Shown piece after piece: positions 55,875-64,000 of a stretch of DNA of 64,000 nt. The notes beneath the pieces are model-generated. The model did not search any database, was not told the DNA's origin, and saw nothing but the letters and a program-made list of their open reading frames with translations. Every line of letters begins with the position of its first letter. Position 1 is the first letter of the stretch. Location: positions 207,846 to 271,845 of the forward strand of contig CAUJDF010000091.1 of NCBI GenBank assembly GCA_963169045.1, given 5' to 3'. The position numbers and the translations under genes are program-made. This stretch comes from Myxococcota bacterium (GTDB taxonomy: Bacteria; Myxococcota_A; Bradymonadia; UBA7976; UBA1532).

Positions 55875-58800
55875 ATGGGCGAGGGGATGCGGGGCGGGTC
55901 TGACACGGCGGTGCTCGCATGGCTGGGTCGGAGCGACGACCCCGGCCGGACGCCCGCCCCGGAGCAACCGCACGCGGCGCTCTCCCCCGAGGCGCCGCCG
56001 CCGGTCCCCGCCGATCCGCGCGCCGAGGTCTGGTATGGCGCCGCCGAGCTCGCCGCCCAGCGCCTCGCGCAGGCCCCCTCGGAGCGCCACCGCGATCTGT
56101 ACGAGGTGCTCGGGCGTAACGCCTCGAGATACCTGTACTTTTCGCGCAAGCGCCTCGCGGCGCTGTTCACGTCCCTCTCGGAACGCGAGCGCGAGGTGCT
56201 CGCGTCGATCCCGTTCCTGCTCCACGTGAACGACCCGGGCCTGCCCGGGTACGCCGGCGCCGGCACGCCGCACGGGCTGCGCCACTACGAGCCGCCGCGC
56301 CAGGTCGGTCCGGTGGCGGCGAGGCCCGCGTTCCGCGCGCTGCTGTGCGTCGGCGGCGCCGGCACCCTGGCCGGCAAGGCGGGCAGCGTCGAGCTGTGGG
56401 CGGTGGTCGACGAGGCCGGGCTCAGCGGGCCGGAGCGCGAGCGCCTCGCGCGCAAGATGACCTCCATCGAGACGTGGGCGCACCACCGCGGCGCCGGCCT
56501 GCGCCTGCGCGCGGTCGACGCGGCCCGCGTGCGCCAGAATGACTTCGCCGCCGTCGGCAGTCCGCCCTCCGACGGCGCGGGGCCGCCGGGCCGCATCGCG
56601 AAGGAGGCGCTGTACCGCGAGTCGATCCACCTCGCCGGCGAGCTCCCGCTGTGGTGGGTGGCGCCGGTGGGGGTGGACGCCGGCGAGTACCGTCGCCTGA
56701 GCGAGCGCGTCGCCGCCGGCCTGCCGCCGGGAACGCTGGGCTTCGTCGACCTCGGCTTCATCGGCGAGCCGACGCGGGGCGAGCTGCTGCGGGCCACGCT
56801 GTGGCAGATCGAGCGCTGCCTGCGCGAGCCGTTCGACGCGCTCCTTCGACTCGCCCTGCTGGACCGCTACCTCGACGACGAGCGGCCGCGCCTGCTCTGC
56901 GACCTGCTGAAGAAGCGGGTCTTCGAGGCGGCCATGCCCACGACGCTGCTCGATCCCGCCGCGATGTTGTTCGACGCGGTGGCCGAGCACCTCGCCGGAC
57001 GCGGCGACTGGCGCGCCTTCCGCCTCGCCCAGCGCTGCTTCTACCTCAAGATCGGCCTGCGCCTCTCCCACGACGCGCCGGAGCGCGCCCGCTTCCTCGA
57101 GCGCTTCGAGGTGATGCGCGCCTACGTCTCGCGCTGGGGCTGGAACGACGAGGTCCTGCGCGACCTCGACGCGCTCGACCGCTGGTCGCCCGAACGCGTC
57201 GACCGGCTCGCGGCCGACGTCCAGCGCTGGCTCCTCGACCTGTTCCGGCGCCTCGCGGACCGCGTGCGCGACGAGGGGCTGCCGGTCGGCGAGGACGAGA
57301 TCGCCGTCGCCGGCCGCCGGCTGTACGCGGTCTTCGCCGCCGAGCCGGGCAGGGTGCGGCGCCTCTTCACCACCTTCCTCCGGGAGCCGCGCGCCGAGGA
57401 CCGCCTGGTGCTGCTCGAGGTGCCCACGGCGCCAGCGTCCCGTCGCTGGGAGATTCACCGCCAGGTCCGCCGCGACCAGGCCGTGTCGCGCGCCGACGCG
57501 CTCGGCGCTGCGTCCTCGCTCGCGGAGGCCGCCGCGTGGCTCGCGCTGAACCGCCTCTTCGGTCGCCACACGGTCGTCGGCCTCGTGGCGAGCGAGACGG
57601 AGGCCACGCTCTCCGATCTGCGGGGCCTGATCGAGCGCTTCACCGCGCTGCTCGACGCGCCCGACCCGCTGAGCCTGCCGGCCCCCACCTTGCGCGACGC
57701 GGCGTGCATCGCCCGGCTCGCGCTCGTGGTGAACTTCGAGAGCGGCGCGGCGAGCCGCGGCCAGCGCGTGCACGACGTCGCGCTCGTCACGCTCGACACG
57801 TGGGGCGTGGTGCGCTGCCTGCGCCACGAGGGGCCCGCCGCGCTGCCGAGCGCGCTCGGCGCGCTGTTCCGCCGGCTCGCCGTGGCGGAGCGGCCGCCGG
57901 AGCCGCCGGTGGTCGTGGTCCCGCAGGGGCGCGACGCCCAGTCGCTGCGCGCCCGCGTGCTCACCCTCGTCGACCGGATGGGCCGCATCGCGCTGCAGCG
58001 CGACCGCGGCGACCGCGCGCTCGTGACCGAGGTCGGCGGCCATTTCCAGGTCTACCTGCGCCAGGGCGAGCGGACGCGCATGGTGGGCGGGCCGCGCCTC
58101 GACACCGTGCTGCGCGCACTCGGCCGCCTCGGGCCGCGGCCCCTCTCGATCGAGGTCGACCCGCACTCGCCCGCGCTGCGCGGCATCGGTGCGCTCATCG
58201 CCCGGCACGCCGCGGACCGCGACACCGACGTCTACGTCGGCTGGACGGCAGAGCGCGATCGTGCCGCGGTGGTGGTCCACGACGAGCTCGGACGCATGCT
58301 GTACCAGCCCGTCCAGCCGGGACAGCTCTCCCGCGTGCTCGTGCGGACGCTGCGGCGCATCGCCTTCCACTTGCGGGAGCGCGCGCGCACGACGGGCGAG
58401 CTGCGCCGCCACCTGAAGGTCTGCGAGTGGCGCGCCGGCCGTGGCGCCGGGGAGTCGGTCCAGGTCCTCGACGACACCGCCCGCGCGTTCGCGCTGCTGT
58501 CGGAGGCGCCGCGCGCTCGGGGCGGCGACGAGCTGTGGCTCTGCGGGGACCTGCGAGGCGGCCGCGACGGCGTCTCGTTCACCCTCGGCACCGAGGCGTT
58601 CGGTCCGCGCCTGCACGGCCGCGCCTTCCTGCTGCAGCTCGTCCGGCGGTTGTTGCAGGAGCACAGCGTGTACGACGTCGACGCCTTCCGCATCGACGCG
58701 TCGTCCGTGCGCTTCGGGCCCGAGTACGAGCGCGACGGTCGCGAAGTCGGCATCGTGAAGCATCTGCGCCTCATCGCGCTGTACGAGCGCTGGATCCGGG

Positions 58801-58886
58801 GGGCCATCGAAGCGTTCCGGGGAGCGAGACGGCTGGCGCTGCGCGGCCGCGGGGGCTTCCGGCGCGCGACGGGGAGGGAGCCGTGA
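55875..58886 (+). CDS. Class I adenylate cyclase homologue, catalytic motif lost
   Basis: A 1003-residue protein colinear with enterobacterial CyaA. Matches run along the whole length: SIPFLLHVNDPGLPGY, ALYRESIHLAGELPLWW (residues 245-261), LGFIGEPTRGELLRATLWQ, AQRCFYLKIGLRLS, VSRWGWNDEVLRDLD and AGRRLYAVFAAEPGRV. The nucleotidyltransferase segment (residues 160-175) reads GGAGTLAGKAGSVELW where the family has GSTSSxGxxxSSDLDxW, so the catalytic DxD is absent. The IDSPYK motif downstream reads LREPFD. It therefore probably has no cyclase activity. It lies between fliW and fliS in a flagellar operon, 12 bp after fliW. No membrane helix or signal is seen. Confidence 0.82.
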   Translation: MGEGMRGGSDTAVLAWLGRSDDPGRTPAPEQPHAALSPEAPPPVPADPRAEVWYGAAELAAQRLAQAPSERHRDLYEVLGRNASRYLYFSRKRLAALFTSLSEREREVLASIPFLLHVNDPGLPGYAGAGTPHGLRHYEPPRQVGPVAARPAFRALLCVGGAGTLAGKAGSVELWAVVDEAGLSGPERERLARKMTSIETWAHHRGAGLRLRAVDAARVRQNDFAAVGSPPSDGAGPPGRIAKEALYRESIHLAGELPLWWVAPVGVDAGEYRRLSERVAAGLPPGTLGFVDLGFIGEPTRGELLRATLWQIERCLREPFDALLRLALLDRYLDDERPRLLCDLLKKRVFEAAMPTTLLDPAAMLFDAVAEHLAGRGDWRAFRLAQRCFYLKIGLRLSHDAPERARFLERFEVMRAYVSRWGWNDEVLRDLDALDRWSPERVDRLAADVQRWLLDLFRRLADRVRDEGLPVGEDEIAVAGRRLYAVFAAEPGRVRRLFTTFLREPRAEDRLVLLEVPTAPASRRWEIHRQVRRDQAVSRADALGAASSLAEAAAWLALNRLFGRHTVVGLVASETEATLSDLRGLIERFTALLDAPDPLSLPAPTLRDAACIARLALVVNFESGAASRGQRVHDVALVTLDTWGVVRCLRHEGPAALPSALGALFRRLAVAERPPEPPVVVVPQGRDAQSLRARVLTLVDRMGRIALQRDRGDRALVTEVGGHFQVYLRQGERTRMVGGPRLDTVLRALGRLGPRPLSIEVDPHSPALRGIGALIARHAADRDTDVYVGWTAERDRAAVVVHDELGRMLYQPVQPGQLSRVLVRTLRRIAFHLRERARTTGELRRHLKVCEWRAGRGAGESVQVLDDTARAFALLSEAPRARGGDELWLCGDLRGGRDGVSFTLGTEAFGPRLHGRAFLLQLVRRLLQEHSVYDVDAFRIDASSVRFGPEYERDGREVGIVKHLRLIALYERWIRGAIEAFRGARRLALRGRGGFRRATGREP

Positions 58887-59563
58887 AGGCGATCGCGATC
58901 TGGCTGACGCTGGTGGGCGTCGCATGGGCGGATCCGGCGCCGAACGAGCTGGTGGTGGTCGGTGTGTACCGGCCCCTCGAGCTGTCGGGGCGGACGCTGA
59001 ATGCGCCGCGCGAGGTGTACCTGGCGGAACGGAGCGGTCCCACGCCGACGCTGTCCGGTCTCGTCGGCCGCGAGCTGACGGTGAGCCGTCGCGTCCCCGT
59101 CCCGGCGGTGCTGCCGCTCGGCGACGTTCCGGAGAAGGCGCCTGCGCCCGCCGACGCGGTGAGACCGGCGCGACCCGATCCGGTGCCCACCCGGGTGATC
59201 GAGGTGACCGTCGGCACCGTGCGCGTCGTGGCCGTGCGCGAGGGCGTGGTGGTCGCCGAGGTGGTGGCCGACCGCCTCACCGCGCCCGCCGAGGTCCCGA
59301 AGAAGGGGAAGGCGAAGAAGCCGCCGCCGAAGGTGAGGATCGAGTCGCCGGTGGCCGCCGAGATGGCGGTCGTCATGGCCGGCGACGTGGTGCGCTTCGA
59401 TCCGCCGCCGCCGCCGCCCGTGCCGCCGCCTCCGCCGGGCGTCGTCCCCGAGGAGGCGCAGCGGCTCGAGCAGGAGCGCGCGACGCTCGAGGCGGAGCTC
59501 AAGCGGCGGAGCGCGCCGCCGCCCTCGCCATACCAGCGCCCTGACCCGCGCTGGAACTTGTGA
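58883..59563 (+). CDS. Exported protein of unknown function in the flagellar cluster
   Basis: A 226-residue protein with a signal peptide (MKAIAIWLTLVGVAWADPA), coupled to the cyclase-like gene (GTGA). A beta-rich domain of about 130 residues is followed by a Pro-rich linker (PPPPPPVPPPPPG) and a helical C-terminus (EEAQRLEQERATLEAELKRR). I do not recognise a family. Export, a proline spacer and a coiled-coil end suggest an envelope or flagellar-accessory function. Confidence 0.6.
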   Translation: MKAIAIWLTLVGVAWADPAPNELVVVGVYRPLELSGRTLNAPREVYLAERSGPTPTLSGLVGRELTVSRRVPVPAVLPLGDVPEKAPAPADAVRPARPDPVPTRVIEVTVGTVRVVAVREGVVVAEVVADRLTAPAEVPKKGKAKKPPPKVRIESPVAAEMAVVMAGDVVRFDPPPPPPVPPPPPGVVPEEAQRLEQERATLEAELKRRSAPPPSPYQRPDPRWNL

Positions 59564-59580
59564 CCGCGCGCGATTCGGGT

Positions 59581-59607
59581 TCAAGTCGTCCCGGTTCGGG
59601 CCGATGT
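59581..59607 (+). promoter_or_regulatory. Sigma28 (FliA)-type promoter before fliS
   Basis: TCAAGTCG, 11 bases, GCCGATGT. The -10 box matches six of eight bases of GCCGATAA, the -35 region matches most of TAAAGT and the spacing is exact. It is almost identical to the flgM promoter. The start of transcription would be near 59614, about 29 bases before the fliS ATG. Confidence 0.75.
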
Positions 59608-59642
59608 GCCCTCTGTGCGGCGTGCGTGACCGCGGAGCAGCG

Positions 59643-60122
59643 ATGTACGGCAAGAGCGGATACGGACAGAACAGCTACCAGCAGTACCGTGCCGTTCAAG
59701 TCCAGACGGCGTCGCCGGCGCAGATCATGCTGATGCTGTACGACGGGGCCATCCGCTTCGCGCACGTCGCCCAGCAGAAGATCGACGCCGGCGACATGGC
59801 CGGCAAAGGCACCTACATCGGCAAGGTGCAGGCGATCGTCGCCGAGCTGATGAGCAGCCTCGACTTCAGCCTCGCCCCGGAGCTGTGTGCGCACCTGCAG
59901 CAGCTGTACATCTACATGATGGAGCGCCTCACGGAGGCCAACATCAAGGTCGACAAGGAGCAGCTCGACATCGTCATCCGGCTCCTGACCACGCTCCGCG
60001 AGGGCTGGTCGGAGGCCTTGACGAGCCTGCCGAGCGACCCCACCATCGGGCGCAGACCGCAGCCAGTCGCCGACGGGGCCCCCCCGCCGGAGGCGGCCGC
60101 CCCCGGAGTCCCGCGACCCTGA
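59643..60122 (+). CDS. fliS: Flagellin export chaperone FliS
   Basis: A 159-residue FliS. MYGKSGYGQNSYQQYRAVQV and ASPAQIMLMLYDGAIRFAHV are the conserved start and first helix. GKGTYIGKVQAIVAELMSSL and TEANIKVDKEQLDIVIRLLT complete the bundle. It binds the flagellin C-terminus to prevent early polymerisation; flagellin is encoded at the window edge. The C-terminal 30 residues are a Pro/Ala extension. GGAG precedes ATG 59643, and the family start rules out an upstream ATG at 59604. Confidence 0.95.
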   Translation: MYGKSGYGQNSYQQYRAVQVQTASPAQIMLMLYDGAIRFAHVAQQKIDAGDMAGKGTYIGKVQAIVAELMSSLDFSLAPELCAHLQQLYIYMMERLTEANIKVDKEQLDIVIRLLTTLREGWSEALTSLPSDPTIGRRPQPVADGAPPPEAAAPGVPRP

Positions 60123-60493
60123 TGCCCAACGCGCCCGAGCCCCCCGATCGCCTCGCCCTGCTCGACCACTTGATCCACCTGCACGATGAACTGCTGGCGT
60201 CGCTCGCGGCGGGCGAGGCCCCCGAGCTCGACGACTTCGACGCGGCGCGCGATGCGGCCTTCGACGCCCTGCAGGCGCTGCCGCCCGCGGATGGGGCGCG
60301 GGCCGAGGCGGTCCGCCCGCGCCTCGAGGCGCTCGCCGAGCGCACGGCCCAGGTGATCGCCGCGCTCGGCGCCCTGCGCGACGCCTCGGGCGAGCGGCTC
60401 GCGGCGCTGGAGATGGGCCGGCGCGGGCTGCGGGGCTACCAATCGGCGCTGTCGGGGGCGCGCCGGCGCGGCGCGCGTCTGGGCGAGGGCTGA
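60122..60493 (+). CDS. FliT-like helical flagellar protein
   Basis: A 123-residue helical protein overlapping the fliS stop by one base. LLDHLIHLHDELLASLAAGE and FDAARDAAFDALQALPPADG resemble the first helices of FliT-type chaperones, which act on FliD. The C-terminal GYQSALSGARRRGARLGEG is basic. Position after fliS and facing fliD supports the role; sequence support alone is weak. Confidence 0.6.
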   Translation: MPNAPEPPDRLALLDHLIHLHDELLASLAAGEAPELDDFDAARDAAFDALQALPPADGARAEAVRPRLEALAERTAQVIAALGALRDASGERLAALEMGRRGLRGYQSALSGARRRGARLGEG

Positions 60494-60497
60494 CGGG

Positions 60498-62759
60498 CTA
60501 CTTTTTCGCGGAGTTCATCGCCGTGAGCTGCTGCGACACGTAGTCGCCGAGCGCCTGGAGCGAGCCGAGCGTCACCTCGAGGCGGGTGAACTGCTTGCGC
60601 AGACGGCTCTCGACCTGTCCCACACGGTTGCCCTGGCGCTCGAGCTGCTTCTCGAGGTTCTCGATCGTGTCGGCGATGCCGTCCGTGCGGCTCCGCAGGA
60701 TGCCCGAACCACGGGAGAGCCCGTCGATGACGTCGGGCAGCGCTTCGCCGAGGCCATCGGCGATGCGGACGCGGCCCAGGAGCCCGGACGCGTCGTCGGG
60801 GATCAGCACCTCGATGTCCGCCGTCGGGAAGCCGTCCTGCCCCTTGAGGTGGTTGCCATCGAGCACGCGCGCGGGTTGCCCGCCGATGGTGCCGACCAGA
60901 TCCGTCCCCGTGTCGCTGCGGGCGACGACGCCGAAGTTGGTCGTGCCGACGCCGGCGGCCGTGTCGGACTGGACGGTCACCGAGTTCTTGGCGCCGTACG
61001 CCGTGGCGCGCACCGTGATGCGGCCGTTGGCGTCGAGGAAGGCGGTGAGAGCGACCTCCTCGTCCGCGAAGGCCTGGTTCAGCTTCGTCACCTGCGCGGC
61101 GGTCGTGTCGCCGGCGAGCAGGCTGACGTTGAAGACCTTGGGCACGGCGGCGGGATCGTCCGCGTCGTCGTTGAAGGTGATCGTGAGCTGCTCGTTGCCG
61201 GCCAGCACCTGGGCCGCCGCCGTCCCGGTCACCTCGGCGCGCGTGCGCGCTTGCGTCACGCGCACCTCGTAGGTGCCGGGGCGGCTGTCGGCGCTGCGCC
61301 GCACAAACGTGAAGTTGCCTTCCACCTTCTCGCCGAAGCCCGTCAGCACGCGCTCGACGGCGTCGGGATCCTCGTCGAGCACCTCGTTCAGCTTGCCGGT
61401 GTTCAGCGTGAGGAGGCCCGTCTTCTGGTCCGACTCGAGACCGAGCTCCGACAGCGAGCTGATCGTGGCGCCGTTGAGGCCGGGGATGCGGCCGGTCACG
61501 AACGTCTTGAGCGAGCGCTGTACCTGACGCGCGGCGCTGTCGCCGTTGAGCGGCGGCGGCGCCGCGCCGTTCGCGCTCTGCGGGTCGAAGCTGAACTGTG
61601 CGTTGAGGTAGCCCACCACCGAGTTGTAGGCGCCCACGAACGCCGTCAGCTTCGCCTCGACGTCACCGACGTCCGATCGGACGCTCAGGTTCACCTTCTG
61701 CCCGGGAGCGGCCTTCTTGAGGTTGAACGTGAGGCCATCGAAGACGTCGTCGATCGAATTCGTGGACTTGACGATGTTGATGCCGTTCACGCGGATGAGG
61801 GCGTCCTGCGGCTCCTCGAGCGTGGGCACGAACGCGTCGATGCGGAAGGTATCGCCGACCTTCAACGTGCCGCCGGCGGTGAAGTTGACCTCGACGCCGT
61901 CGGCGAGCGCGATGGGCGCCGCGTTCGTGACCTCGAAGCCGTTGCCGTTGTTGTCGTCCCAGGTCAGGCCGCCGTCCTTCGAGTATCGGAAGCGCGCAGC
62001 GCCGGGATCTCCGTCGGCGTCGCCCTCGGCGGTGACCTGGACGACGAACTTCGCGTCCGCGTCGCCGGTGTAGGTCCCCGACGACGTCACCTCGCCGAGG
62101 TAGGCCGCCGCGTTGGTGGCGTCGGCGGTCGCGTCTTCGATCTTCGTGTTCGCGAAGTCGAGGGTCGTGTCGTTCTCGGTGATGGTGATCGTGCCGCCGG
62201 CCCCTTCGGTCTCCGACGTGAGCACGAGGCGGTAGGGGTTCGTCGGCGAGCCGTCCCGGACGATCGACGCCTGGACGCCCGCGTCGCTGGCGTTGATCGC
62301 GTCGGCGAGGTCGCGCAGCGTCGTGGCGGCGCCCACTTCGATCGTCTCGACGGCCCCGCCGCCCACCTTGAACTTGAACTGGCCGTCGGCGGCGGCGACC
62401 GCCGTCGCGCTCTCGTCCACGAAGCCCTGCGCCGCGACGCGGTGGGTGGTGGCGATGCGCAGGACCTCGACGGTGTGGTTGCCGTCGGGCGCGTCCGCGC
62501 CGGCGCTCACCGTCACGACGCTGTCGTCGCTGCTGGTGGTGCTCCGCTGGCGGTAGAGGTTGGCGTCGTCGAGCGCGCGCGTCGCCGAACGCAGGCTGGC
62601 CAGACGCCCGTCGAGATCGTTGTAGGCGGCGCGCCGCGCCTCGGCCTCCGCCATCTTGCGCTGCAGCCCGACGATCGAGCGGCGCTCCAGGGTCAGGAGC
62701 TGGTTGATGATTCCGTCGACATCGAGGCCGCTGGCCAGCCCGCCCACGCTGATCGGCAT
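60498..62759 (-). CDS. fliD: Flagellar filament cap protein FliD (HAP2)
   Basis: A 753-residue cap protein. MPISVGGLASGLDVDGIINQ and LLTLERRSIVGLQRKMAEAE are the FliD N-terminus. The C-terminal coiled coil (TDGIADTIENLEKQLERQGN, VGQVESRLRKQFTRLEVTLG) closes the protein. It is longer than enterobacterial FliD because the variable middle carries extra beta domains (DTGTDLVGTIGGQPARVLDG and others). ATG 62759 has GGGAGGG five bases upstream and matches the family start. It is the last gene of the minus-strand run flagellin-flaG-fliD and converges on the FliT-like gene. Confidence 0.93.
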   Translation of the reverse strand: MPISVGGLASGLDVDGIINQLLTLERRSIVGLQRKMAEAEARRAAYNDLDGRLASLRSATRALDDANLYRQRSTTSSDDSVVTVSAGADAPDGNHTVEVLRIATTHRVAAQGFVDESATAVAAADGQFKFKVGGGAVETIEVGAATTLRDLADAINASDAGVQASIVRDGSPTNPYRLVLTSETEGAGGTITITENDTTLDFANTKIEDATADATNAAAYLGEVTSSGTYTGDADAKFVVQVTAEGDADGDPGAARFRYSKDGGLTWDDNNGNGFEVTNAAPIALADGVEVNFTAGGTLKVGDTFRIDAFVPTLEEPQDALIRVNGINIVKSTNSIDDVFDGLTFNLKKAAPGQKVNLSVRSDVGDVEAKLTAFVGAYNSVVGYLNAQFSFDPQSANGAAPPPLNGDSAARQVQRSLKTFVTGRIPGLNGATISSLSELGLESDQKTGLLTLNTGKLNEVLDEDPDAVERVLTGFGEKVEGNFTFVRRSADSRPGTYEVRVTQARTRAEVTGTAAAQVLAGNEQLTITFNDDADDPAAVPKVFNVSLLAGDTTAAQVTKLNQAFADEEVALTAFLDANGRITVRATAYGAKNSVTVQSDTAAGVGTTNFGVVARSDTGTDLVGTIGGQPARVLDGNHLKGQDGFPTADIEVLIPDDASGLLGRVRIADGLGEALPDVIDGLSRGSGILRSRTDGIADTIENLEKQLERQGNRVGQVESRLRKQFTRLEVTLGSLQALGDYVSQQLTAMNSAKK

Positions 62760-62779
62760 GTCGTCCCTCCCGACCCTGG

Positions 62780-62788
62780 ATGATAGCA
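62780..62788 (-). promoter_or_regulatory. Extended -10 box before fliD
   Basis: On the minus strand TGCTATCAT, an extended -10 box, lies about 20 bases before the fliD ATG. No clear -35 box or sigma28 signature was found. Confidence 0.35.
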
Positions 62789-62799
62789 ATCGGTATGCC

Positions 62800-62837
62800 G
62801 GCGCGGCGACCCCCCCGGACGAGGGGGACGCCGCGCC
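62800..62837. terminator. Hairpin between flaG and fliD
   Basis: GGCGCGGCG at 62800-62808 pairs with CGCCGCGCC at 62829-62837, extended after one mismatch by five C-G pairs. It lies after the flaG stop. A TTCTTCT tract follows on the plus strand, the wrong side for flaG, so it may act as an attenuator or stability element rather than a clean terminator. Confidence 0.45.
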
Positions 62838-62843
62838 TTCTTC

Positions 62844-63302
62844 TCAGCCGTCGAGGTCGACGAAGGCGCCGCTGAGGGAGCCGCCTTCGCGCGCGTCGCG
62901 CAGGCGCTCGAGGAGGCGCAGGAGGCTCTGTGGAGGGATCTGACGGACCTCCACCTCCTCCCCGCGCTCCTCGCGCACCTTGATCACGACGCGCCCGCTC
63001 TTCTCGTCACGGCCGAACGTCACCTTGCGGTTCGTCGCGCGGAAGATCGACTCCGCCACGGCGTTGGCGTCCTCGACGGCCCGCGCGAGCGACGGCGGGT
63101 CGGGAGGGACGTCGGCACCCTGGACGGCGGGGTTGCTCCGCACGTCGACCGCCTGCCCCGGCCGGGCGGCCTGGGGCAGCTCGGTGCTCGGCGGCGTCGA
63201 CGTCTCGTCGCCGCCCGTGACGCGGCGGCCGGCGAGGCCGTCGGCGGGCACGGGCGTGCGGAACGTCGGCGCCGTCTGCGCTTGTCTGACATGTATCGCC
63301 AT
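62844..63302 (-). CDS. flaG: FlaG-like flagellar protein
   Basis: A 152-residue protein whose C-terminal 80 residues match FlaG, seen in VTFGRDEKSGRVVIKVREER with the RQIPPQSLLRLLERL ending typical of this family. The N-terminal 70 residues are Pro/Ala-rich and variable. FlaG affects filament length in several bacteria. GAGGAG lies nine bases before ATG 63302. It is 60 bp after the flagellin stop. Confidence 0.85.
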   Translation of the reverse strand: MAIHVRQAQTAPTFRTPVPADGLAGRRVTGGDETSTPPSTELPQAARPGQAVDVRSNPAVQGADVPPDPPSLARAVEDANAVAESIFRATNRKVTFGRDEKSGRVVIKVREERGEEVEVRQIPPQSLLRLLERLRDAREGGSLSGAFVDLDG

Positions 63303-63361
63303 CGGCGTTCACTCCTCTGCCGGGCACGGCGGCGAAGCCGGACCCGGCGGCAACGTTCCGA

Positions 63362-64000
63362 TCAGACCAGCAGCGACAGGGCGACCTGCGGCTGCTGGTT
63401 GGCCTGTGCCAGCACCGAGATGCCCGCCTGCTGGATGATCTGGTTGCGGGTGAACGCGGCGGTCTCCGCGGCGAAGTCGGCGTCCTGGATTCGGCTCCGC
63501 GCGGCCGACAGGTTCTCCGACGTGGCGCTCAGGTTGTTGACGGTCGACTCGAGGCGGTTCTGCACGGCGCCGAGGCCCGCGCGGATGCCCGAGACCTGGG
63601 CGATGGCGACGTCGACGATGTCGATGCCGCGGTTCGCGCCGTCGCGGGTCGAGATGTCGACCGTGTCGAGGGCGTGGTCGGCGTTGACGCCGTAGATCGT
63701 GGCCGAGTTCGCCGCGGCGCCGCCGACGCCGAGGACGTCGTCGATGTTGGCGGCGCGCAGCGTCACCGTGATCTGCGACTCGGACTGCAACGTGAGCGAG
63801 CCACCGGTGATCGACGAGGCGAGACCCGTGACGTCACCATCGTTGTTCACGGTCACGTCGATGTTGCGACCGTCGGCCGCGGTCAGCACGAGGCCGCCGA
63901 ACTCGTCCTTGGTCGCCACGACGCCGGTCTCGTCGGAGACGGCATTGATCGCGTTGACGAGCGTGTCGTCCGCGTCACCCGCCTGAACGACGATGCCGGT
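63362..64000 (-). CDS. fliC: Flagellin, C-terminal part (gene continues past the window)
   Basis: The 213 codons seen end in [20 protein letters not shown] and [18 protein letters not shown] (here IIQQAG), the D1/D0 signature of flagellin. The upstream part includes variable-domain beta sequence ([20 protein letters not shown]). The reading frame is open through 64000, so the true start lies beyond the window. It forms the filament and is the client of FliS. Its sigma28 promoter and CsrA sites would be outside this window. Confidence 0.95.
   Translation of the reverse strand, partial: TGIVVQAGDADDTLVNAINAVSDETGVVATKDEFGGLVLTAADGRNIDVTVNNDGDVTGLASSITGGSLTLQSESQITVTLRAANIDDVLGVGGAAANSATIYGVNADHALDTVDISTRDGANRGIDIVDVAIAQVSGIRAGLGAVQNRLESTVNNLSATSENLSAARSRIQDADFAAETAAFTRNQIIQQAGISVLAQANQQPQVALSLLV

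Noticed and set aside
59604..59642. ATG 59604 as fliS start
   Set aside because: It lies within the sigma28 -10 box and adds 13 residues absent from FliS.

Overview
The window is about 64 kb of very GC-rich DNA from a flagellated Gram-negative bacterium. Outer-membrane biogenesis genes (LptD, AsmA), the FlgH/FlgI L- and P-ring genes, a MYXO-CTERM-like tail on one secreted protein, a Hanks-type kinase, PEGA and HEAT-repeat proteins and many GTG/TTG starts suggest a deltaproteobacterial or Myxococcota-like organism. That assignment is inferred from gene content; no rRNA is present. Nearly all the DNA is coding, and many operon genes overlap by 1 to 4 bases. I saw no tRNA, rRNA, CRISPR array, prophage or insertion sequence.

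Region 1 (1-22.2 kb) is mostly housekeeping and envelope genes. It holds a partial outer-membrane protein, an AsmA-like protein, a PEGA protein, an Hsp70-like gene pair whose Hsp70 has an in-frame TGA near its expected start, dnaE, an IHF/HU gene, purM-purN, a four-gene operon (GT2, TIGR04282 transferase, Crp-like regulator, FolC), and an AMIN-LptD-CPBP operon.

Region 2 (22.4-34.2 kb, mainly + strand) has a TPR-like protein, a HEAT lipoprotein, a crotonase, thymidylate kinase, a PDZ protein, small membrane proteins, a SurA-like foldase, a TIG-like surface protein with a MYXO-CTERM-like tail, a large lipoprotein, and a Ser/Thr kinase with a repetitive tail, ending at a strong terminator.

Region 3 (34.2-46.5 kb) holds a HEAT-repeat exported protein, a lipoprotein, a truncated globin, a GMC oxidoreductase with a helical partner, a siroheme nitrite/sulfite reductase with an unusual C-terminal extension followed by two small genes (one DUF4202), a 43-bp intergenic repeat, and a patatin-like phospholipase.

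Region 4 (46.6-64 kb) is a late flagellar locus: flgF-G-A-H-I-J, then flgM-N-K-L-csrA-fliW, then a class I adenylate cyclase homologue that has lost its catalytic DxD motif, an exported protein of unknown function, fliS and a FliT-like gene. On the opposite strand are fliD, flaG and flagellin. A sigma54-type promoter precedes flgF, and two near-identical sigma28-type promoters precede flgM and fliS. This fits the usual hierarchy in which hook-basal-body genes come first and FlgM-controlled filament genes later. The cyclase-like pseudoenzyme inside this locus is the most unusual item in the window.
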